From the NCBI GenBank assembly GCA_030641485.1, contig DAOWHJ010000101.1, forward strand, positions 1-22,501: a stretch of 22,501 bases of DNA, given 5' to 3'. Positions 1-7,389 of the stretch are shown in pieces. Source of the stretch: Pseudomonadota bacterium. GTDB lineage: Bacteria > Desulfobacterota > Anaeroferrophillalia > Anaeroferrophillales > Tharpellaceae. Numbering within the stretch: the stretch's first letter is position 1; each line of letters starts with the position of its first letter. Below the pieces are notes generated by a model, which was not told the DNA's origin, did no database searches, and worked only from the letters and a program-made list of their open reading frames with translations. The position numbers and the translations under genes are program-made.

Positions 1-1618
1 GAGCGCAAGCGCCGACAAAAAATGCCCCTTCTGCATAGTCGGCAACTGAATCTAGAAACTCAGTATTATTCCAGTAGCGCCCACCCAGCAGGAAACACTC
101 ATCAAGATCATAAAAAGCGAGTTGGGGGATGAGCAATTTCAAAGTCTGCTCCCGATCAGGTATAACTATCGCCTCAAAATCACAATTGAGTAGAGGCCTT
201 GACAATATCACATCCTCCTCATCAAGGAGATTAATCTCAGCCGCATCAATGCCAATTTCACGAGCAAGATCAGTCAGTTGATTGCCGCCCTCTAATTCAG
301 GATCGGCTTCTCCGTCGACTGCAGCCGCCTCAGCCTGCGCAGCCAATCGCTGACGTTCCTTAAGCCAAACTTCATACTCTTTACGTTTCTCTTTAAAATG
401 ACGATAGCGCTGAACCCCAATAAGTTCTCTAATTGCCGGACCGAAATCGGGCCGGCTGGAGTCATACTCAACCTGACGAACTACCCGCCCCCCCCATGAT
501 TGCACCTGGGTTGTAAAATTTTCGGCAAACTCATGACCGTAACGATTTTTGGGAACCAGCAAAGCAAAAGTCTCTATTCCTAGACGAATCCGGGCCATCT
601 CCACCAATGAAGCAGCTTGGTTGCGAATTGTCGGGTAGTGCTGAAAAACATTGGGGTAGCGCTCAAGGTTACGGAGTAACGGACTTAAACTAACCATAGT
701 CACGCCCAGACTCTGGGCCTGAACTGCGGCATAGTTTGCCGCCTTCCCAGTATATGGGCCGAGCAGCAGGTCAACCTTCTTCTCCGCCACCAGATAACGA
801 ACCCCGGCCCGGGCGCGTTCACCTTCGCCGGCAGTATCGTAAAAAAATACCCGGAGCCGGGGCAAGGGGACGTCCTCCGCAAGGCCAATATCATTCAGAG
901 CCTCAGTTGCAGTGATTGTTTCAATTGAGGGAACAGTATTGACAATCACCAGCGGCGGGGACTGCTCTTTGGACACAACCTCATTTTCCGACAACTCAGG
1001 TCTGGGGTAGACCTCTAAGGCAATCTCCATACCCCGCAGAAACCGCTCACCCGCAGCTGCATTCGGACCAGTTAAAGGAAGCAGACAACCAACTCTAATT
1101 TCCACATCATCGGTTTGCAGTTGATGGGCAAGCAGAAAAGTTTCAGCTGCGGCCCTGACATCTTCACCAACCTCACAACCTGAGTTCAACACGCGGGCTA
1201 AATCAAGCAATAACAGCCTTTCCTCAGCCAAAAGGTCAGCGACTGGAGTCTGTTTTAGACGAAAAAAGTACTCCGCCCCGACCCGACATTTCAACTCTTT
1301 ATCACTCTCGCGTGACCACAACTCCGCCAGCTGATCACCACTTAAGTAGGAAAGTAACAGAGAGAAATGATCTGCAACTTCAATCTCAGCATACACAATA
1401 TAGCGTTTCCGGAGCGTCTGACAGGCCCCACTATAATCCCCAAGCCGTTCTAATTGCTCAGCCTGCAACTGCCAATCAGCTTTTTGGGCCGCAACAGGTT
1501 TTAGATCTCTGGAGGATGCAGGGTCGCCGACATAACTCTTTTCCAACTCTGCACAACCTGCCAACGCCAATAGCGCGACAGTTAAGACCATGAAAAAACA
1601 TTTTCTGCCAATTATCAT
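1..1618 (-). CDS. LpoA-like / periplasmic-binding-fold lipoprotein (partial, C-terminus off the left edge)
   Basis: The minus-strand frame is open from ATG at 1618 to the left edge, 539 codons without a stop. The start is preceded by GAGG about 11 nt upstream. The N-terminus is a lipoprotein signal with a perfect lipobox (LAGC, acylated Cys22). About 130 residues of helical sequence follow, then a type 1 periplasmic-binding fold beginning near residue 180 with the phrase RVGCLLPLTGPNAAAGERF, as in branched-chain amino-acid receptors and in the LpoA/YraM (LppC) family. A helical N-terminal part plus a Peripla_BP_6-like domain on an anchored lipoprotein fits penicillin-binding protein activators, which stimulate PBP1A in Enterobacteria. 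An acidic insertion lies near residues 435-470. It could instead be an ABC transporter receptor, but no permease is adjacent. Family assignment is fair; the PBP partner is inference. Confidence 0.75.
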   Translation of the reverse strand, partial: MIIGRKCFFMVLTVALLALAGCAELEKSYVGDPASSRDLKPVAAQKADWQLQAEQLERLGDYSGACQTLRKRYIVYAEIEVADHFSLLLSYLSGDQLAELWSRESDKELKCRVGAEYFFRLKQTPVADLLAEERLLLLDLARVLNSGCEVGEDVRAAAETFLLAHQLQTDDVEIRVGCLLPLTGPNAAAGERFLRGMEIALEVYPRPELSENEVVSKEQSPPLVIVNTVPSIETITATEALNDIGLAEDVPLPRLRVFFYDTAGEGERARAGVRYLVAEKKVDLLLGPYTGKAANYAAVQAQSLGVTMVSLSPLLRNLERYPNVFQHYPTIRNQAASLVEMARIRLGIETFALLVPKNRYGHEFAENFTTQVQSWGGRVVRQVEYDSSRPDFGPAIRELIGVQRYRHFKEKRKEYEVWLKERQRLAAQAEAAAVDGEADPELEGGNQLTDLAREIGIDAAEINLLDEEDVILSRPLLNCDFEAIVIPDREQTLKLLIPQLAFYDLDECFLLGGRYWNNTEFLDSVADYAEGAFFVGACA

Positions 1619-1921
1619 ATGCTTATAATACCTCGTAAAAACGCAAAACGGTACCTGACCGAAATAGGGTATACTTGTGCTGTACCTAACAACATATTCC
1701 AGCAACAACAGTCAACCAAAAAGTAATCTTTTTTGTGGTCACAGTTGAGACTATTCAGTAGATACGAAAGTAAAGTTAACCGTTATCCAAATATTCACTT
1801 GAGAATCTCATGTTAAAATAGTGGTAAGGATTTCATTTATGCACTATATGTGGACGCATAAATGAAAAAACTGTTCAGAATGTCCTGACAAACAGCTTAA
1901 TAACGGGGATTATACAACACT
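1619..1921. other. Intergenic region between divergent genes
   Basis: This AT-rich spacer separates the minus-strand lipoprotein from gatC. It must carry both promoters, but I see no clear -35/-10 pair. Its only distinct element is the inverted repeat at 1831-1867. No RNA gene was recognised. Confidence 0.6.
1831..1867. repeat. Perfect 12-bp inverted repeat, 13-nt loop
   Basis: The arms TTTCATTTATGC (1831-1842) and GCATAAATGAAA (1856-1867) are exact complements. The element ends 54 nt before the gatC start codon. It has A residues, not a T tract, on its 3' side on the plus strand, so it is not an obvious terminator. An operator or mRNA leader structure is possible; the function is unknown. 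Confidence 0.6.
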
Positions 1922-2215
1922 ATGACACAAGAGAATATTGACTTAAAAACTGTCAAGCATGTTGCCAAACTCGCACGAATTGAGATGAGTGATGATGAGA
2001 TGAAGCAGTACCAGCAGCAATTAAATGTAATTTTGGGCTATGTTGATAAACTTCAGGAACTCGACACTACCGATATCGCTCCGATGGCTCATGTTGCCGC
2101 TACCGCAACCCCGATGCGCGAGGATAAATTACGAGAGGGCCTTGGCGAGAAGGTATTAAGCAATGCCCCACAACGAGAGGAACGCTTCTTCAAGGTTCCT
2201 CAGGTACTAGAGTAG
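1922..2215 (+). CDS. gatC: Aspartyl/glutamyl-tRNA amidotransferase subunit C
   Basis: This 97-residue protein has the full length and pattern of GatC: an N-terminal helix phrase VKHVAKLARIEMSDDEM, the central segment LQELDTTDIAPMAH, and the C-terminal phrase REERFFKVPQVLE. GatC wraps around GatA and stabilises the GatCAB complex, which converts misacylated Glu-tRNA(Gln) and Asp-tRNA(Asn) to Gln-tRNA and Asn-tRNA in the cytoplasm. gatA does not follow, as it does in many genomes; mtnA begins 19 nt downstream, probably in the same transcript. gatA and gatB must therefore lie elsewhere. Identification is confident. Confidence 0.95.
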   Translation: MTQENIDLKTVKHVAKLARIEMSDDEMKQYQQQLNVILGYVDKLQELDTTDIAPMAHVAATATPMREDKLREGLGEKVLSNAPQREERFFKVPQVLE

Positions 2216-2234
2216 GAGCGAGATTTGTAGAACT

Positions 2235-3278
2235 ATGAGTACTTTTCAAACTTTAGCCTGGGTCAAAGAAAATAATACTTTGCGGCTGCTCGATCAACGC
2301 TGCCTACCAAATAAAGAGAGTTTTCTTGATTGCAACACTTTGTCTCAAGTAACTGAAGCGATCAAAACCCTGGCGGTACGTGGTGCCCCGGCGATTGGAG
2401 TTGCCGCAGCCTACGGAGTGGTAATTGGCGTCCTGGAGTTACTGGGACAAAAGCAAACTATATCTAAGGGTCAATTTGCTGAGATAGTAGATAAACTCGC
2501 CGCCACCCGGCCCACTGCAGTAAATCTTTTCTGGGCGCTCGCAAGAATGGAAACGATAGGAAGTGCAGGGTTTAAAAACAACCTGAATGGAGCCATCTTG
2601 TGTAACAACCTGCTCAAGGAGGCTCATTTAATCTTTACCGAAGATGAGCGTGACCACCGACTCTTAGGAGAACACGGAGCTCAGCTAGTTCCACACGGAG
2701 CGCGAATTCTAACCCACTGCAATGCCGGAGCTTTAGCTTGCGCTGACTACGGAACTGCTCTGGGAGTTATTCGAGCCGCCCACAGCGCCGGCAAAGAGCT
2801 TGAGGTTTTTGCTGACGAAACCCGCCCCCTGTTACAGGGCTCACGCTTGACAACCTGGGAATTACTCAAAGATAAAATCCCTGTCACCCTGATCTGCGAC
2901 AATATGGCGGCCCACTGCATGGCAAAGGGCATGATCGACTTAATTATTGTCGGAGCTGACCGAATCGCTGCCAATGGTGACAGTGCCAATAAAATCGGCA
3001 CCTACAGCGTCGCTTTAGCAGCAAAAGCCCACAACCTGCCCTTCTACATTGCCGCCCCGACCTCAACCATAGACTTCACCCTAACTAATGGCTGCAAAAT
3101 TCCAATTGAAGAACGCGATCCGGATGAGGTAAGATTTTTTGGCGAAAAACGCACCGCTCCGGCGGAAGTCAAGGTTTACAATCCGGCCTTTGATGTCACC
3201 CCGGCCAACCTTATCAACGGCATCATCACGGAAAAGGGCGTCTTTGCCCCCAATCAACTCGCTCAGCTCAAACCATAA
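2235..3278 (+). CDS. mtnA: S-methyl-5-thioribose-1-phosphate isomerase
   Basis: The 347-residue product matches MtnA, the methionine-salvage enzyme that isomerises 5-methylthioribose-1-phosphate to 5-methylthioribulose-1-phosphate (eIF2B-like/aldose-ketose isomerase fold). Visible family motifs are RGAPAIGVAAAYG (49-61), the catalytic-cysteine segment THCNAGALA (Cys162), the DETRPLLQGSRLT segment (194-206), and GADRIAANGDSANKIGTY with the catalytic Asp242. The length is normal. It sits 19 nt after gatC and likely forms a two-gene operon with it. No other methionine-salvage gene is adjacent, so its metabolic partner genes must be elsewhere, or the enzyme acts on a related sugar phosphate. Confidence 0.95.
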   Translation: MSTFQTLAWVKENNTLRLLDQRCLPNKESFLDCNTLSQVTEAIKTLAVRGAPAIGVAAAYGVVIGVLELLGQKQTISKGQFAEIVDKLAATRPTAVNLFWALARMETIGSAGFKNNLNGAILCNNLLKEAHLIFTEDERDHRLLGEHGAQLVPHGARILTHCNAGALACADYGTALGVIRAAHSAGKELEVFADETRPLLQGSRLTTWELLKDKIPVTLICDNMAAHCMAKGMIDLIIVGADRIAANGDSANKIGTYSVALAAKAHNLPFYIAAPTSTIDFTLTNGCKIPIEERDPDEVRFFGEKRTAPAEVKVYNPAFDVTPANLINGIITEKGVFAPNQLAQLKP

Positions 3279-3298
3279 TCAGATAAATCCAGGAAGAG

Positions 3299-3355
3299 AA
3301 AAAAGTCGAAAGAGTCTAAGGGGTTTTCCACTTCGACCTTTTAGACCTCTTTGAC
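3299..3355 (-). terminator. Rho-independent terminator of the BamD-LptA gene
   Basis: A hairpin with arms 3305-3319 and 3341-3355 pairs over about 14 bp with two single-base bulges. Read on the minus strand it is followed by six T residues (3304-3299), and it lies just after the minus-strand stop at 3379. On the plus strand there is no T tract, so its effect on mtnA transcription is less certain. Confidence 0.7.
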
Positions 3356-3378
3356 CCTTTCCAAGTAACTGAAGTAAG

Positions 3379-4935
3379 CTACTTTGACGGCTTGATCTTA
3401 ACTTTGGCTTTTCTGCTTTCACCACCGAAAACCTCAGCCTGACTCTGATTGAGATAGATAATTATCCGCTCACCTGTAACCCGGTTTTCTCCCTGCCACA
3501 TAACCGGATTTCCGGTCAAAATGACCTTTCTTTCCCCTTGAATCAACTCGGCTCGTTCACAAGTGACAAACTTGTCCGCCTGATTGAGCTTGACATTGCC
3601 AACCGCAATCGCTTTTTCAAGTTTCTGGTTCTGCATATCGAAATAGTTAACTATCTGATCGGCATAAAGAACCATATCCTTCTGTTTCGCCACAACTTTA
3701 CCACCAAAAGTGATTGTCCCCTTCTGCCGATCAGCTTCAGTCCAGTCAGAGATAATCTCCAAAGGATCATCCGCTTTACCCAGGCTAACCTGGGGGCGCG
3801 GCTTTGGTGATGCGACCACATCAGCACCATCCATAACAACGGCACCAACACCCTCCAGGGCGGGTTGAGCTGCACCCGGCAGAGTCGAGATTGACCCGGC
3901 TGAAGGATCAACGTTGACTTTAGATACCGGCTTTTGCTCTTTTTCTGGATGTTTTCCAGTCCTAGGCACGGGCCGATAGAGCGACGAAAAAGTCACCTCC
4001 TTTGCGAGGGGTTGGCTCTCAGGCCTCTGGCCGCTCAACATACTAAAGAGTCTGGGTGAATATCGCTCAGGTTTAAAAGCTGAGGTTAAATAGCGATCTT
4101 TAATGTCTTGATCCTTAACCCAAAAATAGTCCCTAACCATAAAAATTAGCGGCAGACCCGGACCTTCATCTTTCTCCAACCAGGGCCGCGCTTTGGCGAC
4201 ATAGTCACTTGCGGGAAAAGCTTTTGTCAGAATCAGAAGCATACGATGTCCATCTTCGATATTGCCCCGGTTAAGATGGGCCATGCCCAGATAGTAGAGA
4301 ACCTTATCATCAATAAAACTGGGGTAGTTGGCGAGCAGGTACTCAAAACGACCAACGGCTGAATGGAATTTACCCTGTTTGTAGTAGAACAAACCGACAT
4401 AAAATTCACGTTTTGCTAAACGACGCTTACAATCATTAATGCGCTGAATAATCTTCGCCGTATAGGGTGGGTTGTCTGGATATCGAGCTAATGCCTCCTC
4501 GAAAGTTTCCAAGGCCTGGCGCAGAGTCTCAAGGTCCAAATCAATGGTCTTTAAGGCTACATAGTAGGACATCCCCACCTGATAAAATGCGTACGGAGCT
4601 TTATGATGATCACCATTGAAGTTGATAAAATCATTATAAGTCCGAGCCGCATCTTCAAGTTCCATCCGACAATAAGCAATGTCAGCATTACGCAACAGTG
4701 CTAGTTTTGCGTATTCAGTATCGGGAAACTCATTCTGCAGTACCTGAAAAAGTTCATTTGCCCGACCATAGCTCTTGCTCTGGTATGCTTTTTCCGCCTT
4801 CTGAAAAAGTGTTTTCGGATTGTCAGCAACGATCTTGCGCGAGGCACAAGCTCCTGAAAACAGCAAGATGAATGTGAGTAAAAAAAATATAGAAAAGCGC
4901 TGGCAGACAGATCTTTTTACGCAAGCCTGATACAT
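3379..4935 (-). CDS. BamD-like TPR lipoprotein fused to an LptA/OstA-like domain
   Basis: I start this 518-residue protein at ATG 4935. The frame runs further up to 5028, but that extension lies mostly in a palindromic repeat. The N-terminus is a signal peptide with hydrophobic residues 14-27 and a relaxed lipobox SGAC (Cys30). Residues about 40-255 form TPR-like repeats of the BamD/YfiO type (LFQKAEKAYQSKSYGRANEL, later FYYKQGKFHSAVGRFEYLL). A Pro/Lys-rich linker (about 300-385) leads to residues 390-510, an OstA/LptA-like beta-jellyroll domain (KGTITFGGKVVAKQKDMVLY, VILTGNPVMWQGENRVTGE). BamD helps insert outer-membrane beta-barrels, and LptA carries lipopolysaccharide across the periplasm; both normally occur as separate proteins. 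The fusion is continuous with no frameshift. Whether it acts in BAM, Lpt or neither is unknown. Confidence 0.8.
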   Translation of the reverse strand: MYQACVKRSVCQRFSIFFLLTFILLFSGACASRKIVADNPKTLFQKAEKAYQSKSYGRANELFQVLQNEFPDTEYAKLALLRNADIAYCRMELEDAARTYNDFINFNGDHHKAPYAFYQVGMSYYVALKTIDLDLETLRQALETFEEALARYPDNPPYTAKIIQRINDCKRRLAKREFYVGLFYYKQGKFHSAVGRFEYLLANYPSFIDDKVLYYLGMAHLNRGNIEDGHRMLLILTKAFPASDYVAKARPWLEKDEGPGLPLIFMVRDYFWVKDQDIKDRYLTSAFKPERYSPRLFSMLSGQRPESQPLAKEVTFSSLYRPVPRTGKHPEKEQKPVSKVNVDPSAGSISTLPGAAQPALEGVGAVVMDGADVVASPKPRPQVSLGKADDPLEIISDWTEADRQKGTITFGGKVVAKQKDMVLYADQIVNYFDMQNQKLEKAIAVGNVKLNQADKFVTCERAELIQGERKVILTGNPVMWQGENRVTGERIIIYLNQSQAEVFGGESRKAKVKIKPSK

Positions 4936-4980
4936 TATTATGGATATTCCTTGCTTAAATAAAATTGTTAGATTAGGAGT

Positions 4981-5106
4981 GATGGCGTCGTAAAAAGTCC
5001 GATCTACTGCGCTGTAGCAATTTTTCATGCACTCGACATACTACATGTATGGTCTCGCGCCTGAAAAATCACTACATCTTGTATATCGAATTTTTACCTA
5101 GCCATC
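4981..5106. repeat. 126-bp nested palindromic repeat (MITE/REP-like)
   Basis: The element begins GATGGC and ends GCCATC. Inside these tips lie GTAAAAA/TTTTTAC, CGAT/ATCG, TGTAG/CTACA, ATTTTTCA/TGAAAAAT and CATAC/GTATG, giving one long imperfect hairpin. It encodes no transposase. GATGGCGTCGTAAAAAGTC-type tips are, from memory, common in Desulfobacterota genomes. It lies between the divergent BamD-LptA and radical SAM genes, and creates a false N-terminal extension of the former. Confidence 0.75.
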
Positions 5107-5185
5107 CCAATATTATTCTACGAAGGCATTTAGGAGTGTTCTAAAATGCTTGTTTTGTCAAAACCCTTTTAAATATTACAGATAG

Positions 5186-6505
5186 ATGAGTATGTCAACG
5201 TCAAAACCAATTGATCCTGATTCAGTCTACGCTTTAGTCGCCAATAACAAGGGTGAGATCCTTGATCACCCAGCCTGGAAAATGCTTGGAGCGGCTGGCC
5301 TTAACAGCCGCAGACCTGAACCCAAGGAGCTGATCCCACTACCACCTGACAGCCGACTTTTTTTTCTTCCCGACTGCGCCCCGCTGGGCTGGGACCCGGG
5401 AACCGGCAAAAATCGCTCCATAAAACATCTTGGTGAAACTAAAAATTCAGGCCTCATAGGCGTGGCCGCCTTTCTACCGCCGGCTTACAGCCGCTTTCTG
5501 TTACCTGCGGTTTCTTATCACAAAAAAGAGTACACTCTACCACTTTGGGCCTACGCTGCCGTTGGCTGGTCTGATGAAGTCGGTTATGTTACTTGTGCCT
5601 GCCGAATTGACGAAAACCAACAGTGGGAAGCAAAGTTTTTCGACGACAATGAGGTCGTTGCCGGCGTCGAGGAGAAACTTGCCCACCACCCTAAAAACCG
5701 GCTTATTGACCACATGAGTCGTTGTGCGGTTGATTATCACTGTTTTGCCGCAAAAAATTATTTCTTAGGTCGCTGGGAGTGTCCTCTCCCAGTTTCACCA
5801 ACCTGCAACGCCAACTGTATCGGCTGCCTCTCCTTTCAAGAAGAGGTCGAGGTCAAAAAGGGTGAAAGCTGCCCGGCATCACATGATCGTATCAACTTTG
5901 TCCCCACCGTCAAAGAGTTATTGGAAGTTGCCCTACCCCACATTGAAATTGCTGAAAACCCGGTCTTAAGTTTTGGTCAAGGCTGTGAGGGTGACCCGAT
6001 CCTGCAGGCTGAGCGCACCTGTGAATTTGACCAGGCAGTTCGACAGACCACAGCAGCCGGAACCCTGAATGTTAACACTAATGCCAGCCTGCCGGACAAG
6101 GTTACCGCGATGGCTGATGCGGGAATGGATTCGATCAGGGTCAGCCTCAACTCAGCCCGAGAAACCACTTATCTGCCCTACTACCGCCCGAACAATTATA
6201 CCTTTGCCAATGTCTTAGAGTCACTTGAGCGGGCAAAGAGTGGTGGACTTCACCTAGCTATTAACCTCCTCGTCATGCCCGGAATCACAGATTCTAAAAG
6301 GGAGGTAGAAGCCCTTTTAGAGATGGTTGACAGATACAATATCGACCAGATCCAGATGCGCAACCTCTGCATCGACCCGCGCCAGTATCTTGACCTCTAC
6401 GATGACAAACTTACCAACCCTATCGGCATAATCAACCTGATTGAACGCCTGCGCTTTGAATTCCCTAAACTTAAGCTCGGCTATTTTAACCGCTATCTGG
6501 GGTGA
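5186..6505 (+). CDS. Radical SAM protein of unknown substrate
   Basis: This 439-residue protein has a CxxxCxxC cluster, CNANCIGC (Cys207, Cys211, Cys214), for the SAM-binding [4Fe-4S]. The (beta/alpha) barrel region continues with LSFGQGCEGDPIL and LNVNTNASLP, then DSIRVSLNSA and LLVMPGITDSKREVE, typical of radical SAM enzymes. The N-terminal 190 residues form an extra domain I cannot name, containing CACR near 137-140 and more cysteines at 180 and 186. No auxiliary-cluster SPASM motif is evident. The start is uncertain: ATG at 5186 and ATG at 5192 both lack a good ribosome-binding site. A small palindrome (GTTTTG T CAAAAC, 5152-5164) precedes it and might be an operator. nfo follows after 35 nt in the same direction. 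Confidence 0.85.
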   Translation: MSMSTSKPIDPDSVYALVANNKGEILDHPAWKMLGAAGLNSRRPEPKELIPLPPDSRLFFLPDCAPLGWDPGTGKNRSIKHLGETKNSGLIGVAAFLPPAYSRFLLPAVSYHKKEYTLPLWAYAAVGWSDEVGYVTCACRIDENQQWEAKFFDDNEVVAGVEEKLAHHPKNRLIDHMSRCAVDYHCFAAKNYFLGRWECPLPVSPTCNANCIGCLSFQEEVEVKKGESCPASHDRINFVPTVKELLEVALPHIEIAENPVLSFGQGCEGDPILQAERTCEFDQAVRQTTAAGTLNVNTNASLPDKVTAMADAGMDSIRVSLNSARETTYLPYYRPNNYTFANVLESLERAKSGGLHLAINLLVMPGITDSKREVEALLEMVDRYNIDQIQMRNLCIDPRQYLDLYDDKLTNPIGIINLIERLRFEFPKLKLGYFNRYLG

Positions 6506-6540
6506 GTATAGTTCTACCAAGCATCGCAACAGGAGGGAGA

Positions 6541-7389
6541 ATGAAATATATAGGTGCTCACGTCAGTGCCGCCGGCGGGGTTGCCATGGCTCCGGGCCGG
6601 GCCCACGCTATCGGCGCCAAAGCTTTTGCGCTGTTCACAAAAAACCAGCGCCAGTGGCAGGCCAAAGACTTAAGCGAAAAAGAGATCGACGACTTTAAGA
6701 AAAACCTTGATGAATACGGTTTCAGGCCAGAACATGTTTTGCCCCACGACAGCTACCTTATCAACCTGGCCCACCCCGAAATTGACAAACGCCAAAAATC
6801 ACTTGACGCCTTTATTGATGAGTGCCGCCGCTGCGAGCAGCTCGGCCTGACCAAACTCAACTTCCACCCCGGCAGCACGTTAAAGAAAATCAGTGATGAT
6901 GAGGGGCTTGCATTGGTCGCCCAAGCCCTGAACACCGCCATCACAGAAACTGACTCAGTAACTATGGTCATCGAAAATACGGCTGGCCAGGGTAGTAATT
7001 TAGGTTTCTGCTTTGAACAACTAAAAGCAATTATCGACCAGGTTGACGATAACTCCAGGGTTGGGGTCTGTCTCGACACCTGTCACACCTTTGCTTCAGG
7101 TTATGACCTGCGCACCCCTGAAACTTACAAAAAGACCATGCAGAAGTTCGACCAGATAGTCGGCTTTTCCTATCTCCATGGAGCCCACTTAAATGATGCC
7201 AAAAGTACTTTTTCAAGCCGGGTTGACCGCCACCATAGTCTCGGCCAAGGCAACCTCGGCATCGAGCCCTTTCGCTTAATTATGCAGGACCCGCGTTTTG
7301 ACAATATCCCTCTCATTCTGGAAACCATCGACGATAGCATCTGGGCTGAAGAGATCACCCGGCTCTACTCTTTGACCAACAGTCAATAA
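6541..7389 (+). CDS. nfo: Deoxyribonuclease IV (AP endonuclease)
   Basis: The 282-residue product is Nfo, the trinuclear-Zn AP endonuclease that cuts 5' to abasic sites in base-excision repair. All metal-ligand motifs are present in order: LPHDSYLINLA, NFHPGS, VIENTAGQG, CLDTCHTFASGYD, HLNDAK, DRHHSLGQG and LETI. I chose ATG 6541 because GGAGGGA lies immediately upstream; a longer in-frame start at 6502 would overlap the previous gene's stop and adds nonconserved residues. The stop codon abuts the stop codon of the opposing protease gene with no bases between, so transcription of the two genes converges directly. Confidence 0.96.
   Translation: MKYIGAHVSAAGGVAMAPGRAHAIGAKAFALFTKNQRQWQAKDLSEKEIDDFKKNLDEYGFRPEHVLPHDSYLINLAHPEIDKRQKSLDAFIDECRRCEQLGLTKLNFHPGSTLKKISDDEGLALVAQALNTAITETDSVTMVIENTAGQGSNLGFCFEQLKAIIDQVDDNSRVGVCLDTCHTFASGYDLRTPETYKKTMQKFDQIVGFSYLHGAHLNDAKSTFSSRVDRHHSLGQGNLGIEPFRLIMQDPRFDNIPLILETIDDSIWAEEITRLYSLTNSQ

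Noticed and set aside
1312..1593. Plus-strand 93-residue ORF
   Set aside because: It is antisense to the lipoprotein signal and helical region of the gene at 1-1618, which is clearly coding.
4936..5028. Longer N-terminus for the BamD-LptA protein
   Set aside because: The extra 31 residues come largely from the palindromic repeat and would bury the lipoprotein signal.
6502..6540. Earlier start for nfo
   Set aside because: GGAGGGA just before ATG 6541 and the conserved N-terminus KYIGAHVSAAGG fix the start at 6541.
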